Assembly (NCBI GenBank): GCA_014529385.2
Contig: CM043945.1
Span: 3,134,312-3,198,311 of the forward strand
Length of the DNA stretch: 64,000 nt
Reading direction: 5' to 3'
Source of the DNA: Adiantum capillus-veneris
Taxonomy: Eukaryota; Streptophyta; Polypodiopsida; Polypodiales; Pteridaceae
How positions within the stretch are numbered: position 1 is the first letter of the stretch; each line of letters starts with the position of its first letter. The notes beneath the pieces were generated by a model, which saw only the letters and a program-made list of their open reading frames with translations, did not search any database and was not told the origin of the DNA. Positions 1-11,285 of this stretch are shown one piece after another. Position numbers and translations under genes: made by a program.

Positions 1-1
1 A

Positions 2-787
2 AACAAACAAGGCGAAGACTTACGAGCACTTGCAATGGAGAATGGCACACTAAGGGTACTTGTGGTTGAGAGTGAGAATCTCAAGAGGACACTTGAGATG
101 CAAACAACACGTTTGATGCAACTTGAAGAGGAAGTCAAGGAATGTAAACGCTCTCTTGTGGACTTGAATGCTTTGAAGGAGCGGATGAGCAAAGTAGAGC
201 ATGACCATGTATTGAAAGAGGAGAAATTTGACACTATGAGCCGGGATGTATGCGACATGAAAAATGTATGCACAAACAAGTCTTGGGCTGATGTATGTGG
301 TAGCAATGTGGTTTCTAATTCCTCACTCATGCAAGCTATGGTTCAAACAAAGAATGTTGAGAATGTGGATGTGGAGGAGTTGAAGGAACGGGAGCGACGT
401 TCCAAGAACATTGTTATTCGTGGAATTCCCGAAGAGAAGTTATAGACACCTCCTTCTCTTGCCATTGTTATTGAAGATTTCTTCAAAACCCACTTTGGCA
501 TGTCCGGAGTTATGGTCTATGGAGCACATAGAGTGGGGAAGCAAGGAGCTCCTCGCTCAGGAGAACGACCAATTGTATGCACCATGCCGGATGAGACCAA
601 GCGAAAGATTATCCTTGATAATAGTTGGATCTATTTGAGGGATACAAAATGTTTTGTATGTGAAGATCGCACTATTAAGCAACAAAATATGCGTCGCAAG
701 GCATATGAGGAAAAGAATAATAAAAACAAGGAGATCTCTCATGAAGAAAATGTGCCCAAGGAGGAGGCAAGTCTCTCAAGCAAATAG
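2..787 (+). pseudogene. LINE ORF1 (coiled-coil / RRM-like nucleic-acid binding protein), interrupted by one TAG
   Basis: ORF1 proteins of L1-like LINEs trimerise through a coiled coil and bind the element RNA. The frame is open from position 2 (no stop upstream of the ATG at 35), so the N-terminus may lie outside the window. Residues after the ATG form a Leu/Glu/Lys-rich heptad region (about 5-75), then a segment reading RRSKNIVIRGIPEE, typical of the L1 ORF1 core. A TAG at 443-445 interrupts, but the same frame continues (FFKTHFGMSGV... then GAPRSGERPIVC... and EDRTIKQQNMRRKA) to the TAG at 785-787. The stop replaces what looks like a CAG. Family assignment is by motif only. Confidence 0.8.
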
Positions 788-793
788 GGATGC

Positions 794-3700
794 GTGACTT
801 ATGAGACCGAGTTACAATTGAAAATATGCTTTTGGAATTGTAATGGATACCCATGGAATGCGGGGGTTGGCATTGATGAACTAACAAGCAAAGCCGATGT
901 TGTACTTCTTGTTGAAACTTGGGAGCATGATACACAAAGGATTAACGGCTTGGAGGATTACAATGTACATTCATTGATGTGGTCAAAGAATCTCAAGAAA
1001 CGAAGAGGACAAGGAGGGTTAGCATGTATGGTTAAGAAAGGATTGGAAGATTTTGTATCAATTGTGAAAGATGACAAATACAAACGTTATGTATGGCTGA
1101 AAATTATGACACCAAAAAGAGCACCTATTTTTGTAGTCGGTTGCTACATTCCTCATCATGATTCTCCCTTTTATGCTTGCATGGATAGAGATCAACCATT
1201 TTCTGATTTGGAAGAGGACATTGTTTATTTCAAAGGTGAAGGTGATGTTATTGTATTTGGGGATATGAATGCTCGCACAAAAACATTGCAACACGATACT
1301 CAACAATTTGATATGCCATACATTTCAAGGGAGTTGGAGGAAGTTCACTTGTATGATCGTACTTCAATGGATGAGAAAGAGCCGGATCACTATGGAAAGT
1401 TACTTTTACACATGTGTAATAGCACGGGTATGCTCATTGCCAATGGTGTATCTTTGTGGAGTGGAACCAATGGATTTACATGTAGAAGACATAATGGGGA
1501 TAGTGTGATTGACTATATGCTACTCTCTGAAGCCATCATGTATCGCATAAAGAGTTTTATGTTTGGTCAATGGACCCCGGAATCCGACCATCGCACCTTA
1601 TGTATTGACCTTTCATGTGGAGAAGCAACTAAGCATGATAATCTCAGCCAAAGGAAAGAGAAGTTATCACTATGTATGGATTTCAAACGGGCACCAATGT
1701 ACATTGAAATGGTTGAGCAAAAATTATGGATGACAAAGCTTCAATGTGATGCACCATTGGAAACTAAATGGGAAGCTTTCAAGAAAGCTATTTGTTCTTG
1801 TGCGGAAGAATGCTTTGCCATAAAGCATCTCCATGGTATCAACAAAGATAGATCACGCAAAAGGTGGTTTGATAAAGAATGTCAAGATGCTCGAAAGTCC
1901 TTGATAAAGCTTGATGGAACTATGGACAAAGACAACTATCAAAGTCATTTGCATACATACAAAGCATTGATTCAAAAGAAGAGAAGAAGATGGGAAGTAA
2001 AGCAACAAGAATTTCAAGTCCAAGAAAAGGCACATACATGTGGAAGATTTTGGAAAAACTTGAGAGGCAAGCGGGTTGAGAATTTTGGTAACTTTAGTCT
2101 AGTGGATATGTACACACATTGTAGGCAATTATATGAGCAAGAAAATACTGAAAAAATGCCATTTTATGGTTCACTCCCATGTATGCCGTCTTTTTTTACT
2201 ATTGAGGATGTATGCGGTGGGCTTGAAAAGTTGGCCACTCGCAAAGCGGGAGATCTTCAAGGTATCAAGCCGGAGATGATCAAATGGACGGGAGATTTTA
2301 CCCATGAGTGGATGTGTGATATGTTCAACCTTGCACTTCAACATGGTATGCCTTACGATTGGAGTACTAATTGGGTTAAGCCTTTGCATAAAGGAGGGGA
2401 TGTAAAGAATGTAAGCAACTACCGGACTATAATGATTGGGTCTCTTATGGCAAAGTTGTTTGGGTGCATAATGGAGATGAAATTGAGTGATTGGGCTGAA
2501 GAGAATGACAAGCGTGCAAAGGGACAAGCGGGTTTTCGTCGATGCCATAGCACCATTGATCATCTTGTCACTCTTCGTGTTCTCATGGAGGAAAGTCGGT
2601 TGAAAGGCAAGCGATTGTATTGTTGTTTTGTGGACTTTAAGAAAGCCTTTGATATGATTCCACGTAACAATTTGTGGAGAAGGATGGAAGAACTCCAAGT
2701 GCCAAGTGAGTTTATGCTTGCGGTTTCTCGAATCTATGAGAAGGTGATTTGTCAATTGCGCATGGGAAGAGAAATTTCAGAAATTTTTGTAAGCACTATT
2801 GGGGTTAAACAAGGATGTCTATTGTCACCAACTCTCTTTGGTCTATGCATCGATCAATTGGAACAAATGGTACTTGACTTTATGCAAGAAGAAGGCATTA
2901 AAGAGGTCACTATTTGCAATGCGGTAATCATGCTTTTGTTGTATGCGGATGATGTAGTGCTTCTAGCACACACTTTAGAAGATGCACAAAAACTTATGGT
3001 TGTCCTTGAGAACTTTTGCTTGCATAGTGGGCTGATTGTAAATGAATCCAAAACAAAGGTTATGCTTGTGAAAACCAACCATAAGGAGAAGCCATGCATT
3101 GTGTACAACAACGAGACACTTGAAGTTGTTGAGAGCTTTAAGTACCTTGGCCTTGAGGTTCCATCCAATCACAAGTGGCATGAATGTGCTATGCGTCGTT
3201 TGGAAGCGGGAAAGAGAGCATATTATGCATTTGAGAACATGTGTAATGCGGGAAACATCAAGTGTTGGGTTCTCAAGAAGTATCTTTTTGATGCATTGGT
3301 GACACCGGTTCTTCTTTATGGAGTTGAAGTGTGGGGCGGGAGCATCTCAAAGTCTACTTGGAAAGAGTTTGAGAATGTCCAAAAGCGTTTTCTTACAAAC
3401 TTTCTCCAAGTTAAGACACAAACACCATATATGCTCCTACTTCTTGAGTCGGGATCTCTTCCAATTGAGGTTATGGGCATGGAAAGGGTTGTGGAGTACA
3501 TGATAAAGATGCGTCAAAACCCCTCACATCGACTTCCTACAATTGCATGGGAAGCAAGCAAAAAAGTTCAAAAGACGCATAAAAGCAAGATCTTGAGCAC
3601 GGGATGGATGCAAGACATAAAGAAGTGGTTTGGGAGATGGGATGCATTACACTTGCTACATGATGCTTCAATTGACTCTCAAGTGAATGAAGCTTTTCTA

Positions 3701-4186
3701 CAACGCCAATGTATTACGGCTTGGGAGAAATCCGGTGGGTCACGCTTCATACATTACAGCACCTATATTGCCCCCAACTACAAAACCATGTTCTTCGCTG
3801 AGAGAGGAAACCGTACTCACACTTACATGCTTGAGCCTATTCCCTTGTCCGCGATACGCACTATCGCAGCAATTCGGCTTAGCTCCCATTTCCTTCGATG
3901 CGAGATAGGGCGTTGGGGCAATGGAGAAGAGTCAAATCGATTGTGCACATTATGCTCACTGCAAGTTCGAGAGTCTGAGTACCACACACTACTAGAGTGC
4001 TCAGCTTTTGATCACATCCGAACTTGCTTCTCTCACATTTTCAGCCATAACTTAGACCTACACACTTTCCTCTCCCAGCCAAAGTGTGGGCTCTCCATTG
4101 CGACTCTCATCACTACAATTTTGGAGCATCGAGAGTCACTCATCAGCCATACACATACTACATCACATGTAACTTTGGTCCCATAG
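794..4186 (+). CDS. LINE ORF2: endonuclease-reverse transcriptase polyprotein
   Basis: ORF2 nicks target DNA and primes reverse transcription of the element RNA at the nick. Residues about 8-275 are the APE endonuclease (FWNCNG start, GDMNAR near 156, SDHRT near 264). The RT spans about 525-800, with FVDFKKAFD near 612, GVKQGCLLSPTLF and the catalytic YADD near 716. A C-terminal CX2C...H...C zinc finger lies near 1050. The full 1130 codons are open. There is no in-frame ATG before the endonuclease core: the first in-frame start-like codon is GTG at 794, seven bases after the ORF1 stop and in the same frame as ORF1. Expression may therefore depend on readthrough or reinitiation. It looks intact, but activity is unproven. 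Confidence 0.92.
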   Translation: MTYETELQLKICFWNCNGYPWNAGVGIDELTSKADVVLLVETWEHDTQRINGLEDYNVHSLMWSKNLKKRRGQGGLACMVKKGLEDFVSIVKDDKYKRYVWLKIMTPKRAPIFVVGCYIPHHDSPFYACMDRDQPFSDLEEDIVYFKGEGDVIVFGDMNARTKTLQHDTQQFDMPYISRELEEVHLYDRTSMDEKEPDHYGKLLLHMCNSTGMLIANGVSLWSGTNGFTCRRHNGDSVIDYMLLSEAIMYRIKSFMFGQWTPESDHRTLCIDLSCGEATKHDNLSQRKEKLSLCMDFKRAPMYIEMVEQKLWMTKLQCDAPLETKWEAFKKAICSCAEECFAIKHLHGINKDRSRKRWFDKECQDARKSLIKLDGTMDKDNYQSHLHTYKALIQKKRRRWEVKQQEFQVQEKAHTCGRFWKNLRGKRVENFGNFSLVDMYTHCRQLYEQENTEKMPFYGSLPCMPSFFTIEDVCGGLEKLATRKAGDLQGIKPEMIKWTGDFTHEWMCDMFNLALQHGMPYDWSTNWVKPLHKGGDVKNVSNYRTIMIGSLMAKLFGCIMEMKLSDWAEENDKRAKGQAGFRRCHSTIDHLVTLRVLMEESRLKGKRLYCCFVDFKKAFDMIPRNNLWRRMEELQVPSEFMLAVSRIYEKVICQLRMGREISEIFVSTIGVKQGCLLSPTLFGLCIDQLEQMVLDFMQEEGIKEVTICNAVIMLLLYADDVVLLAHTLEDAQKLMVVLENFCLHSGLIVNESKTKVMLVKTNHKEKPCIVYNNETLEVVESFKYLGLEVPSNHKWHECAMRRLEAGKRAYYAFENMCNAGNIKCWVLKKYLFDALVTPVLLYGVEVWGGSISKSTWKEFENVQKRFLTNFLQVKTQTPYMLLLLESGSLPIEVMGMERVVEYMIKMRQNPSHRLPTIAWEASKKVQKTHKSKILSTGWMQDIKKWFGRWDALHLLHDASIDSQVNEAFLQRQCITAWEKSGGSRFIHYSTYIAPNYKTMFFAERGNRTHTYMLEPIPLSAIRTIAAIRLSSHFLRCEIGRWGNGEESNRLCTLCSLQVRESEYHTLLECSAFDHIRTCFSHIFSHNLDLHTFLSQPKCGLSIATLITTILEHRESLISHTHTTSHVTLVP

Positions 4187-4230
4187 GTCATATTTGACCT
4201 CCGAGGACGATAATAAAATCTATCAAATCT

Positions 4231-4255
4231 ATCTCTCTCTCTCTCTCCCCCTGTC

Positions 4256-4286
<31 letters not shown>
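4231..4286 (+). repeat. LINE 3' tail: (TC)n then (AC)n
   Basis: The tail is a CT dinucleotide run, a short CCCCCTGTCA spacer and a CA run. The same order is found at the 3' end of the second LINE copy (12741-12825 read on the minus strand), so it belongs to the element and is not a chance flanking microsatellite. Confidence 0.8.
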
Positions 4287-4287
<1 letters not shown>

Positions 4288-4288
<1 letters not shown>

Positions 4289-4450
4289 CATCATGTCCGC
4301 CTGCTTCTGCGAGCTCACTCTCCCGCTTTCTTTGCCCTCCTTCATGCGCGCTAGGGTCGGGCTCCGCCTCGCGCTACTGCCCACGAAGTCGCCGTTGTCA
4401 GTCGGAAGCACGAGCGCTCAGAGTCAACGCCAGGTGCAGCAGGTAATGTT

Positions 4451-4452
<2 letters not shown>
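4288..4452. other. Short flank between LINE tail and TA microsatellite
   Basis: GC-balanced unique-looking sequence with no recognisable coding content. It is the 3' flank of the LINE insertion. Confidence 0.5.

Positions 4453-4515
<63 letters not shown>
4453..4515. repeat. (TA)n microsatellite
   Basis: About 31 uninterrupted TA dinucleotides followed by TTAGTATTAGTATT. It can extrude a cruciform and is likely length-polymorphic. Confidence 0.97.
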
Positions 4516-4518
<3 letters not shown>

Positions 4519-4539
4519 TATTAGTATTATTTAAACAAC

Positions 4540-5230
4540 AATAAGAAAAAAAACACATTTTTTTTAAAAAAAAAGCAAGAATATAAAACTCACAAAATTT
4601 TAAAAAAGAGTTTAAAAAATCACCCAAATTTTTTTTATTAAAAAATTATTTCTTTAAAAAAAATCAAATTAGAAAGGGTTTTAAAAATCACAAAAAGAGA
4701 AAAAACTAATAAATAATTCACAAAAAAATTAAAAACCTCATAAAAATTACCAAAAAAATCAAAACTTTACAGTAAAAAATCAATAAAAAATAGAAAATAA
4801 AAAGAAATCAATAAAAGGGATTAAAAATTTCTCAAAAAATAAAAAACACAAAAAAATCCAAAAATTCACAAATAAATCACAAAAAATAAAAAGCTGACAC
4901 AAATAAATCCGTATAACATTAAAAATTCGTAAAAACTCAAAAAATTCATTAAAAAAAATCTAAAGTTGATAAGAAAAAATCCCAAAAAACTGTAAAAATT
5001 ATAAAAACTTCAAAAAATCACAGAAAATTCTGTAAAAATCACAAATTTAATCAAATAAATCGTAAAAATTCATAAAAAGACCAAAAAACTTAGAAAATTC
5101 AAAATTTCATATAAAGTTAAGAAAAATAAAAAGAAACTCGTCGAAAGAGCAAAAAAAAGACAAAAAGTTAGAAAGACTCCGAAAGCAAAAAACAACGCCG
5201 AAAAAACACACCTTCAGGAAATCACACCGA
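4540..5230. repeat. A-rich low-complexity tract
   Basis: About 700 bases dominated by short A-runs spaced by TC or CAC (aaaaatcacaaaa-like words), with hardly any G. No ORF, no clear period and no element boundary was found. It may be degenerate simple sequence. Confidence 0.8.
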
Positions 5231-5597
5231 GCAAACACCACACGCCGAGCACACAACAAAAAGAGCAGCAAACTGTGTCGAAGCGAATCCGAATAGCCGA
5301 AAAAAATTGAAAATGGTCAACCTGAAGCCGTGAGGGCTGCCAAAATCAAGGTGAAAATCGACAAATCACGGTGGATTGCAGATTAATCATTTAAAGGCCC
5401 AGTTTTTCATCGTTTCAAAAGGTTGCAATCAATTTTGACATTGTCAAGCTAGAGTTAATCCACTCTTGTGAGTCTAAGAGAAATCAAATGCCAAAAGTAC
5501 TTTGGCAAAAGCAGTCTTATCAAACCCGAGTAGGAAATTCTTTTTGCTAATCAATACCAAAATCTGCTAGGAGTCAGTTTTTACAGAACCAATCGAC
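5231..5597. other. Leader-like region upstream of the repeat-motif frame; nothing identified
   Basis: Base composition returns to normal here. No primer-binding site, ORF or repeat was recognised before the ATG at 5598. Confidence 0.4.
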
Positions 5598-7418
5598 ATG
5601 GACTTATCTCGAGCTAAGAGTTCAAGTATAGCATAGCAAGCCAATAGCAGTGGTAACACAATTACAAGTGCAACAGAGCAAATTTTACAGCTTTATGGCT
5701 ACAATGGAGATAAAGTCTTGTATACAGATTCAAAAGGCCATAAATACTTGATGAACAACAAAAGCAGCAAAGGAGCCAAGATCCTATTGATCAGAGTAAA
5801 ACCAGATTCAGAGAACTCCCAGATGTTCACAGACTTCAGTGGAGCTAGGTATTGCAAGCTCAAAGATGAAGTGCAAATAGAGATGCAAAAAATCAACCCA
5901 AGTGTTTATCCAGAAATCTGCATAAGTCCGCAAAACATACATTTAGTGCATATGCAATCAGGGTCATTGTACATGGATTACAGTGGTCATATCTATAGTC
6001 GAGAGCCAGAATTGCAAGATCCAATAGATCAACCAATAGAAGCCAGTCTAATCGGAAAACCAAGCCAAAGACGGTACAAAGGTCAAGATGGAGCATTCTA
6101 CAACTTGATGCTCAGTGTTTTAAAAGAAGATGCCGACAACTTGGTCAGCATAGAAGGTGAAACTTCTCAGCTAGAGCTTGACATGACAGAACCAAATGAA
6201 ATACCACCAGTCATGGCGTATTGCTCAGATTGTGGACGAAAAGGTGGACATTTTGCTGAAGATTGTCCAAGAAATCCTGACAACAGGGATACATGAACCG
6301 CCAAGCAAGGCACAAAGCAAATTGGAAATGCGAATCTCGATGTAAGTGCATCTAACTTGTCACTTTTAATGCAATTAGATGATTCTGCATTACCATTAGA
6401 AGCACCAGTAAAAGCAATGCAAGTTCAGAATGAGCATAAAGATGCACAGACACCTGAAAAGCTTAAAATTGATTCTTTGAACAACAAATTCCTGCATGAA
6501 TTTAGTAAAGGTGTCGAGATATCACCAAAGGTTGACAAGACTGTTATGTTTGCAAATGATTTTGTATCCACAACCACAAGTGTGCAATCATTCACAAGTC
6601 TAAGGGACACATCAAACAAAATGATGTTAGTTTTGTATGGTACACATAATTCATATGCACACTATGTAAACCAAAAAGGAAAACTGTACAAAAAGGATCA
6701 ACCATTGTTTGAACGGCCCACATACCAGCTCATAGAAGTGCGTCGAGTGATAGATCAGAAAGGATGGTTCGTTTCAGAGGAAATAATCTATTATAGCCCA
6801 TCCTCACTAGAGATGAAGGATATTACCCGAGTGAACCTAGAAATATGTTCAGAGCCAAACTCTCCTCCATCGAAAATCAAGCTTTGATGTTGTGACCAAA
6901 CGAGCATATACTTTGACCAAAATAGTCGTAGATATAGATGAGAGTCTAGCATCTATGATGCCTTGAGTCCTGAAACCACAGAAGCTCATATCATAGGAGA
7001 CCCATGGGATAGACAATATCAGGGCAAAGATAATGCTATCTACAACTTGACTTGGGGAATAATTTGTCATGTTTCAAGAAGATACATAGGAAACTATGCA
7101 GAAGGTTTACAGATGCCAAACATCAACAATGATACCCAAAGTGTACCTTCACAGTCCCAAAAGGTGAGATTAAACCAAAGCCAAATAGTTTTGAACTCTT
7201 ATAATGAAGCAGGCTATAGTGATCACCCTAGGAAGGGGGGAGTTGTAAATCCATCAAGCTCAGCTCTTAGACCGGGAAATGCTACACCAGTTAGAAGCCC
7301 TAGAGCTTCTAGCCAACAGACCTCTTCAAAGCAGAAACCATTGAAAAATCATATGGTTGAGGAGAAGGACTATGGGTTGATCATTTCCTCTTGGGAGGAG
7401 GAGTTGGCGATATTCTAG
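5598..7418 (+). pseudogene. Unrecognised zinc-knuckle protein with a duplicated Tyr-hairpin-like repeat region, four in-frame stops
   Basis: One reading frame runs from the ATG at 5598 to the TAG at 7416-7418, broken only by TAG 5634-5636, TGA 6294-6296, TGA 6885-6887 and TGA 6939-6941. The first part holds copies of a short pattern Y-x-D-x-x-G-x-x-Y (VLYTDSKGHKYL, MFTDFSGARY, LYMDYSGHIY, RYKGQDGAFYNL). A knuckle-like CSDCGRKGGHFAEDC (CX2CX5HX4C, one residue longer than the classical CCHC) lies at about 6222-6266. After it, a second diverged copy of the same region follows in the same order (LVLYGTHN..., HYVNQKGKLY, IYFDQNSRRY, QYQGKDNAIYNL). A gag/nucleocapsid-like protein of an unknown retroelement is one possibility, but no RT or protease is adjacent. 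The last 80 bases may belong to the converging minus-strand element. Confidence 0.55.
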
Positions 7419-7749
7419 ACCGTTGTCTTCATGGAGCCACATCTTTAGAGGAACTTAGGGATTTGCTTCTTTCTCGCTCTTTGGATTCCAACTCTCTTAT
7501 GGGAGAGAGTCTTCTTTTCGGAGTCTCATCAAGAGGCCTCCTAAACTCTCTCTCCTCTTGGAAAGGAAGGGAAATCCCATAAGCACGAAGTTGTTGAGTA
7601 ACTTCGGCTTGCAAAGTAGGGTTGCCCATAGCTTGATGCAACCTAGTAACAAGATAATTCACAAACATGGGGACATCATCATTAGCACCTTCATGTGCAA
7701 AATCAAAGTTATCAATGTTCATTCTACTCTCTTGGTTATTGTCAGCCAT
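7380..7749 (-). pseudogene. gag N-terminal fragment of element M
   Basis: The ATG at 7749 begins MADNNQESRMNIDNFDF. An acidic N-terminus is followed by a helical stretch (LVTRLHQAMGNPTLQAEVTQQLRAYG) and an Arg/Ser/Pro-rich linker. A TGA at 7429-7431 interrupts, after which the frame reads RQRSRISPTPPPKR, so the stop is probably a CGA-to-TGA change. The frame then ends. The residues resemble gypsy gag N-termini in composition only; no capsid or zinc knuckle remains. Confidence 0.5.
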
Positions 7750-8147
7750 GCTAATTATACTTATGTGTTTACTTAGTGTATTCTTTGGCAATTCAAAACC
7801 TTAGTTGCTACTCCGCTTAGCCTTTGAAAATAAGCACTTAAGTATCTACACCCATGGCTCGAATTGGTAATTATAGAGAGTAGTGGAGTGGGTCTAACAC
7901 AACAGAATTGCCAAGGGATAACTCCTTTTGGACTTCTTATGGCTCAATAATGGTAAAGCCGTAGGAAAGTCTAAAAAGACTCCATTATTAAGACCAAAGC
8001 TCCCGAGGTGTGCACCATATCCCACAATGGGCTCAACAAAATCGATAATAGATCCCAATCCCACCTACCCTAATATAATTAACAAAATCAACCATTAATA
8101 GGCTACTTAACGACCTCTCTTACTAAGCAAGAAAAGAGAAACCAAAC

Positions 8148-8159
8148 GCTTTGATACCA
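8148..8159 (-). promoter_or_regulatory. Primer-binding site of element M
   Basis: Read on the minus strand this is TGGTATCAAAGC, one mismatch from the plant initiator-tRNA-Met primer site TGGTATCAGAGC. It lies one base from the CA end of the putative LTR. Confidence 0.75.
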
Positions 8160-8160
8160 G

Positions 8161-9633
8161 TGTAATGGAAATGGCCTATGAACTTTGAGCATAGCGGAAT
8201 TATGAGAATTAGAGTGATCATTTTTGTGAGATCACTCTGAGAACATAGAGGTTGAACTTAATTGATGGTAGCAACATACACATAGTACTTAATTAACTTG
8301 GCATGAACAATACTTTTGCAAGAGAGCGAGTATTATAGAACATGACAATAGTTGAGGACTTGATTTACTTGGAGTCGAGCGGTCCCCCCTCCAAAAGGCA
8401 TTTATATTATAGATTCTCCCATCAAGAGAGACTTGGTACAATACAATCTTTGTGTTCCTTGTGACCTTGGTGATGCTATGAAGATGGAAAGCTTCATGCA
8501 TCACGAGCATAACATAAACTTTGCAAAAGCATTAACTATATCAAGCCTCAGTCCGAAGGCCTCAAACACCTTCGAAGGTGGAGAGAGCTAGCGGGGAATG
8601 AGGGTAGGGAAGAGGAAGAAGAATCATTCATAGGAGAAAAAAATAGTTCCTCACTTATCATCACTCTTCTTGCTTAGCATCGCATAATAGCATAGTAATG
8701 AAGAGGAAGAAGATGACAAGCTTAAGCACTGAAGCATGGCTCTTGGTTGGATTTGCATTCCATAGCCAAGAGTGTTGGTGTAGCCTCTCCACTTCTCAAC
8801 AAGCTTGGAGAAGTAGATGGAGCTCTTGCACTTTGCACTTCGAATAATTATATCATTTGGACATGTGTCTTCTTTTTTCTCTTTGAGAGAAAGAACTTAA
8901 TTATTTATTTTTATGCATCTAAATTCTCATTGGACCCCTTTAAGCCTATCCAATAGGATTCAAGCACATCATGAGGGTCACATGTGGAGGATTTTGGTAT
9001 GTGTCTTTTATGCTTCTTAAGTCATTTTGTTTGAATTGAACACTTCAAGCACTTAGTCAATTATGCCTCTTGAAAATTTATCTTTGAATTCAACACTTCA
9101 AGAACCTTAGTCATTTAAGCATGAGAATCACCTCAAGCTTGGGCAAGGTTCCCACAAACACTTTAAGCACTTTAGTTAGCAAGCTGACAAGCACCTCATG
9201 CTTGGGTAGGATTCCCACCTCAAGGTTAACCCTAGCTTGCCTAAGGTTGCCTAAGGTCAAAGGACTTTTTAACACTAACTTTTGGAGGTCTTTGATGAAT
9301 CTAACCCTAAGGTCTTTTAAGCTCCATTAGATGCACGTTGCTCTTTTATAGACTACCTCCTTTTGGACCCCTATTGAGATGTAACCATCTCTCCTCTTTG
9401 TACCTTGCTGAGGTAAATCTAGAAGCACTTATTGCACATTGCTCTTTGGTAGATCATCTTCTTTTGAAACCCTATTTAGATGCAACCATTTCTCCTTTTG
9501 GTCCCCTGTTGAGATAGGTCTAGAAGCATATATCTATATCCTAACTCTTGTTCCCCTTTTATCTTCCCATATTAAATGATCAGTTTAATATGAGAAAATC
9601 ATTTGGTAGAGTTAGTTATTATATTTTATGACA
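8161..9633 (-). repeat. Probable 5' LTR of element M
   Basis: It begins TGTCATAAAA and ends CCATTACA on the minus strand, directly abutting the PBS. It contains a diverged tandem duplication of about 100 bp (9331-9431 and 9432-9530). There is no second LTR in the window to confirm the outer boundary. Confidence 0.4.
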
Positions 9634-10961
<1,328 letters not shown>

Positions 10962-11084
10962 GCACTCCACCACTACGCCCACAAACCTTCTAGAGTTGGA
11001 GTCGTAGATCGCATGCCGACAACCTCGTACAAATCCAACCAATGATGCTTCACTAACGAATTTTTCATTTTATGTAAACTGTAT

Positions 11085-11112
11085 GAGGAGAATCTGTGTG
11101 CAGATTCTCCTC
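11085..11112. repeat. Perfect 12-bp inverted repeat with 4-base loop
   Basis: GAGGAGAATCTG, loop TGTG, CAGATTCTCCTC. A second perfect 16-base palindrome, ACTCACAATTGTGAGT, follows at 11133-11148. Both lie just downstream (minus-strand sense) of a LINE coding remnant. Confidence 0.85.
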
Positions 11113-11285
11113 TTCCTTTTTTTGTGTGCAAAACTCACAATTGTGAGTGAATTATATTGAGCAGCCCCAAAAAATTACAAGGTCATGCTCTTGTTGAGCC
11201 ATGACAACATCTAGAGACTATAATTACATCAGGGCAGCCACCCCCACCGATACACATGGTCCAAAAAATTGTCCTTTTGAGATCT

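Larger units (their letters stand above)
1..4287 (+). mobile_element. APE-type non-LTR retrotransposon (LINE), 5' end outside window
   Basis: The element carries an ORF1 with coiled coil and L1-ORF1-like core, an ORF2 with apurinic endonuclease, reverse transcriptase and C-terminal zinc finger, a very short 3' UTR, and a tail of (TC)n then (AC)n ending at 4286. It lacks a poly(A) tail. A second, 5'-truncated copy on the minus strand (12741-13850) shares the same 3' end (GGACGATAATAAAAT followed by TC then AC repeats), which fixes the 3' boundary. The 5' end and target-site duplication cannot be seen because ORF1 is open to the window edge. Confidence 0.93.
7345..9633 (-). mobile_element. 5' part of a minus-strand LTR retrotransposon (element M): LTR, PBS, leader, gag start
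   Basis: On the minus strand the order is a probable LTR (9633 to 8161), a primer-binding site, a 400-base leader and the start of gag. Downstream protease, RT and 3' LTR are missing, so the copy is truncated near 7345-7420, where it meets the plus-strand repeat-motif frame. The inner LTR end (CCATTACA on the minus strand) is set by the PBS. The outer end at 9633 (TGTCATAAAA on the minus strand) is inferred from the TG...CA rule only. Confidence 0.55.
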
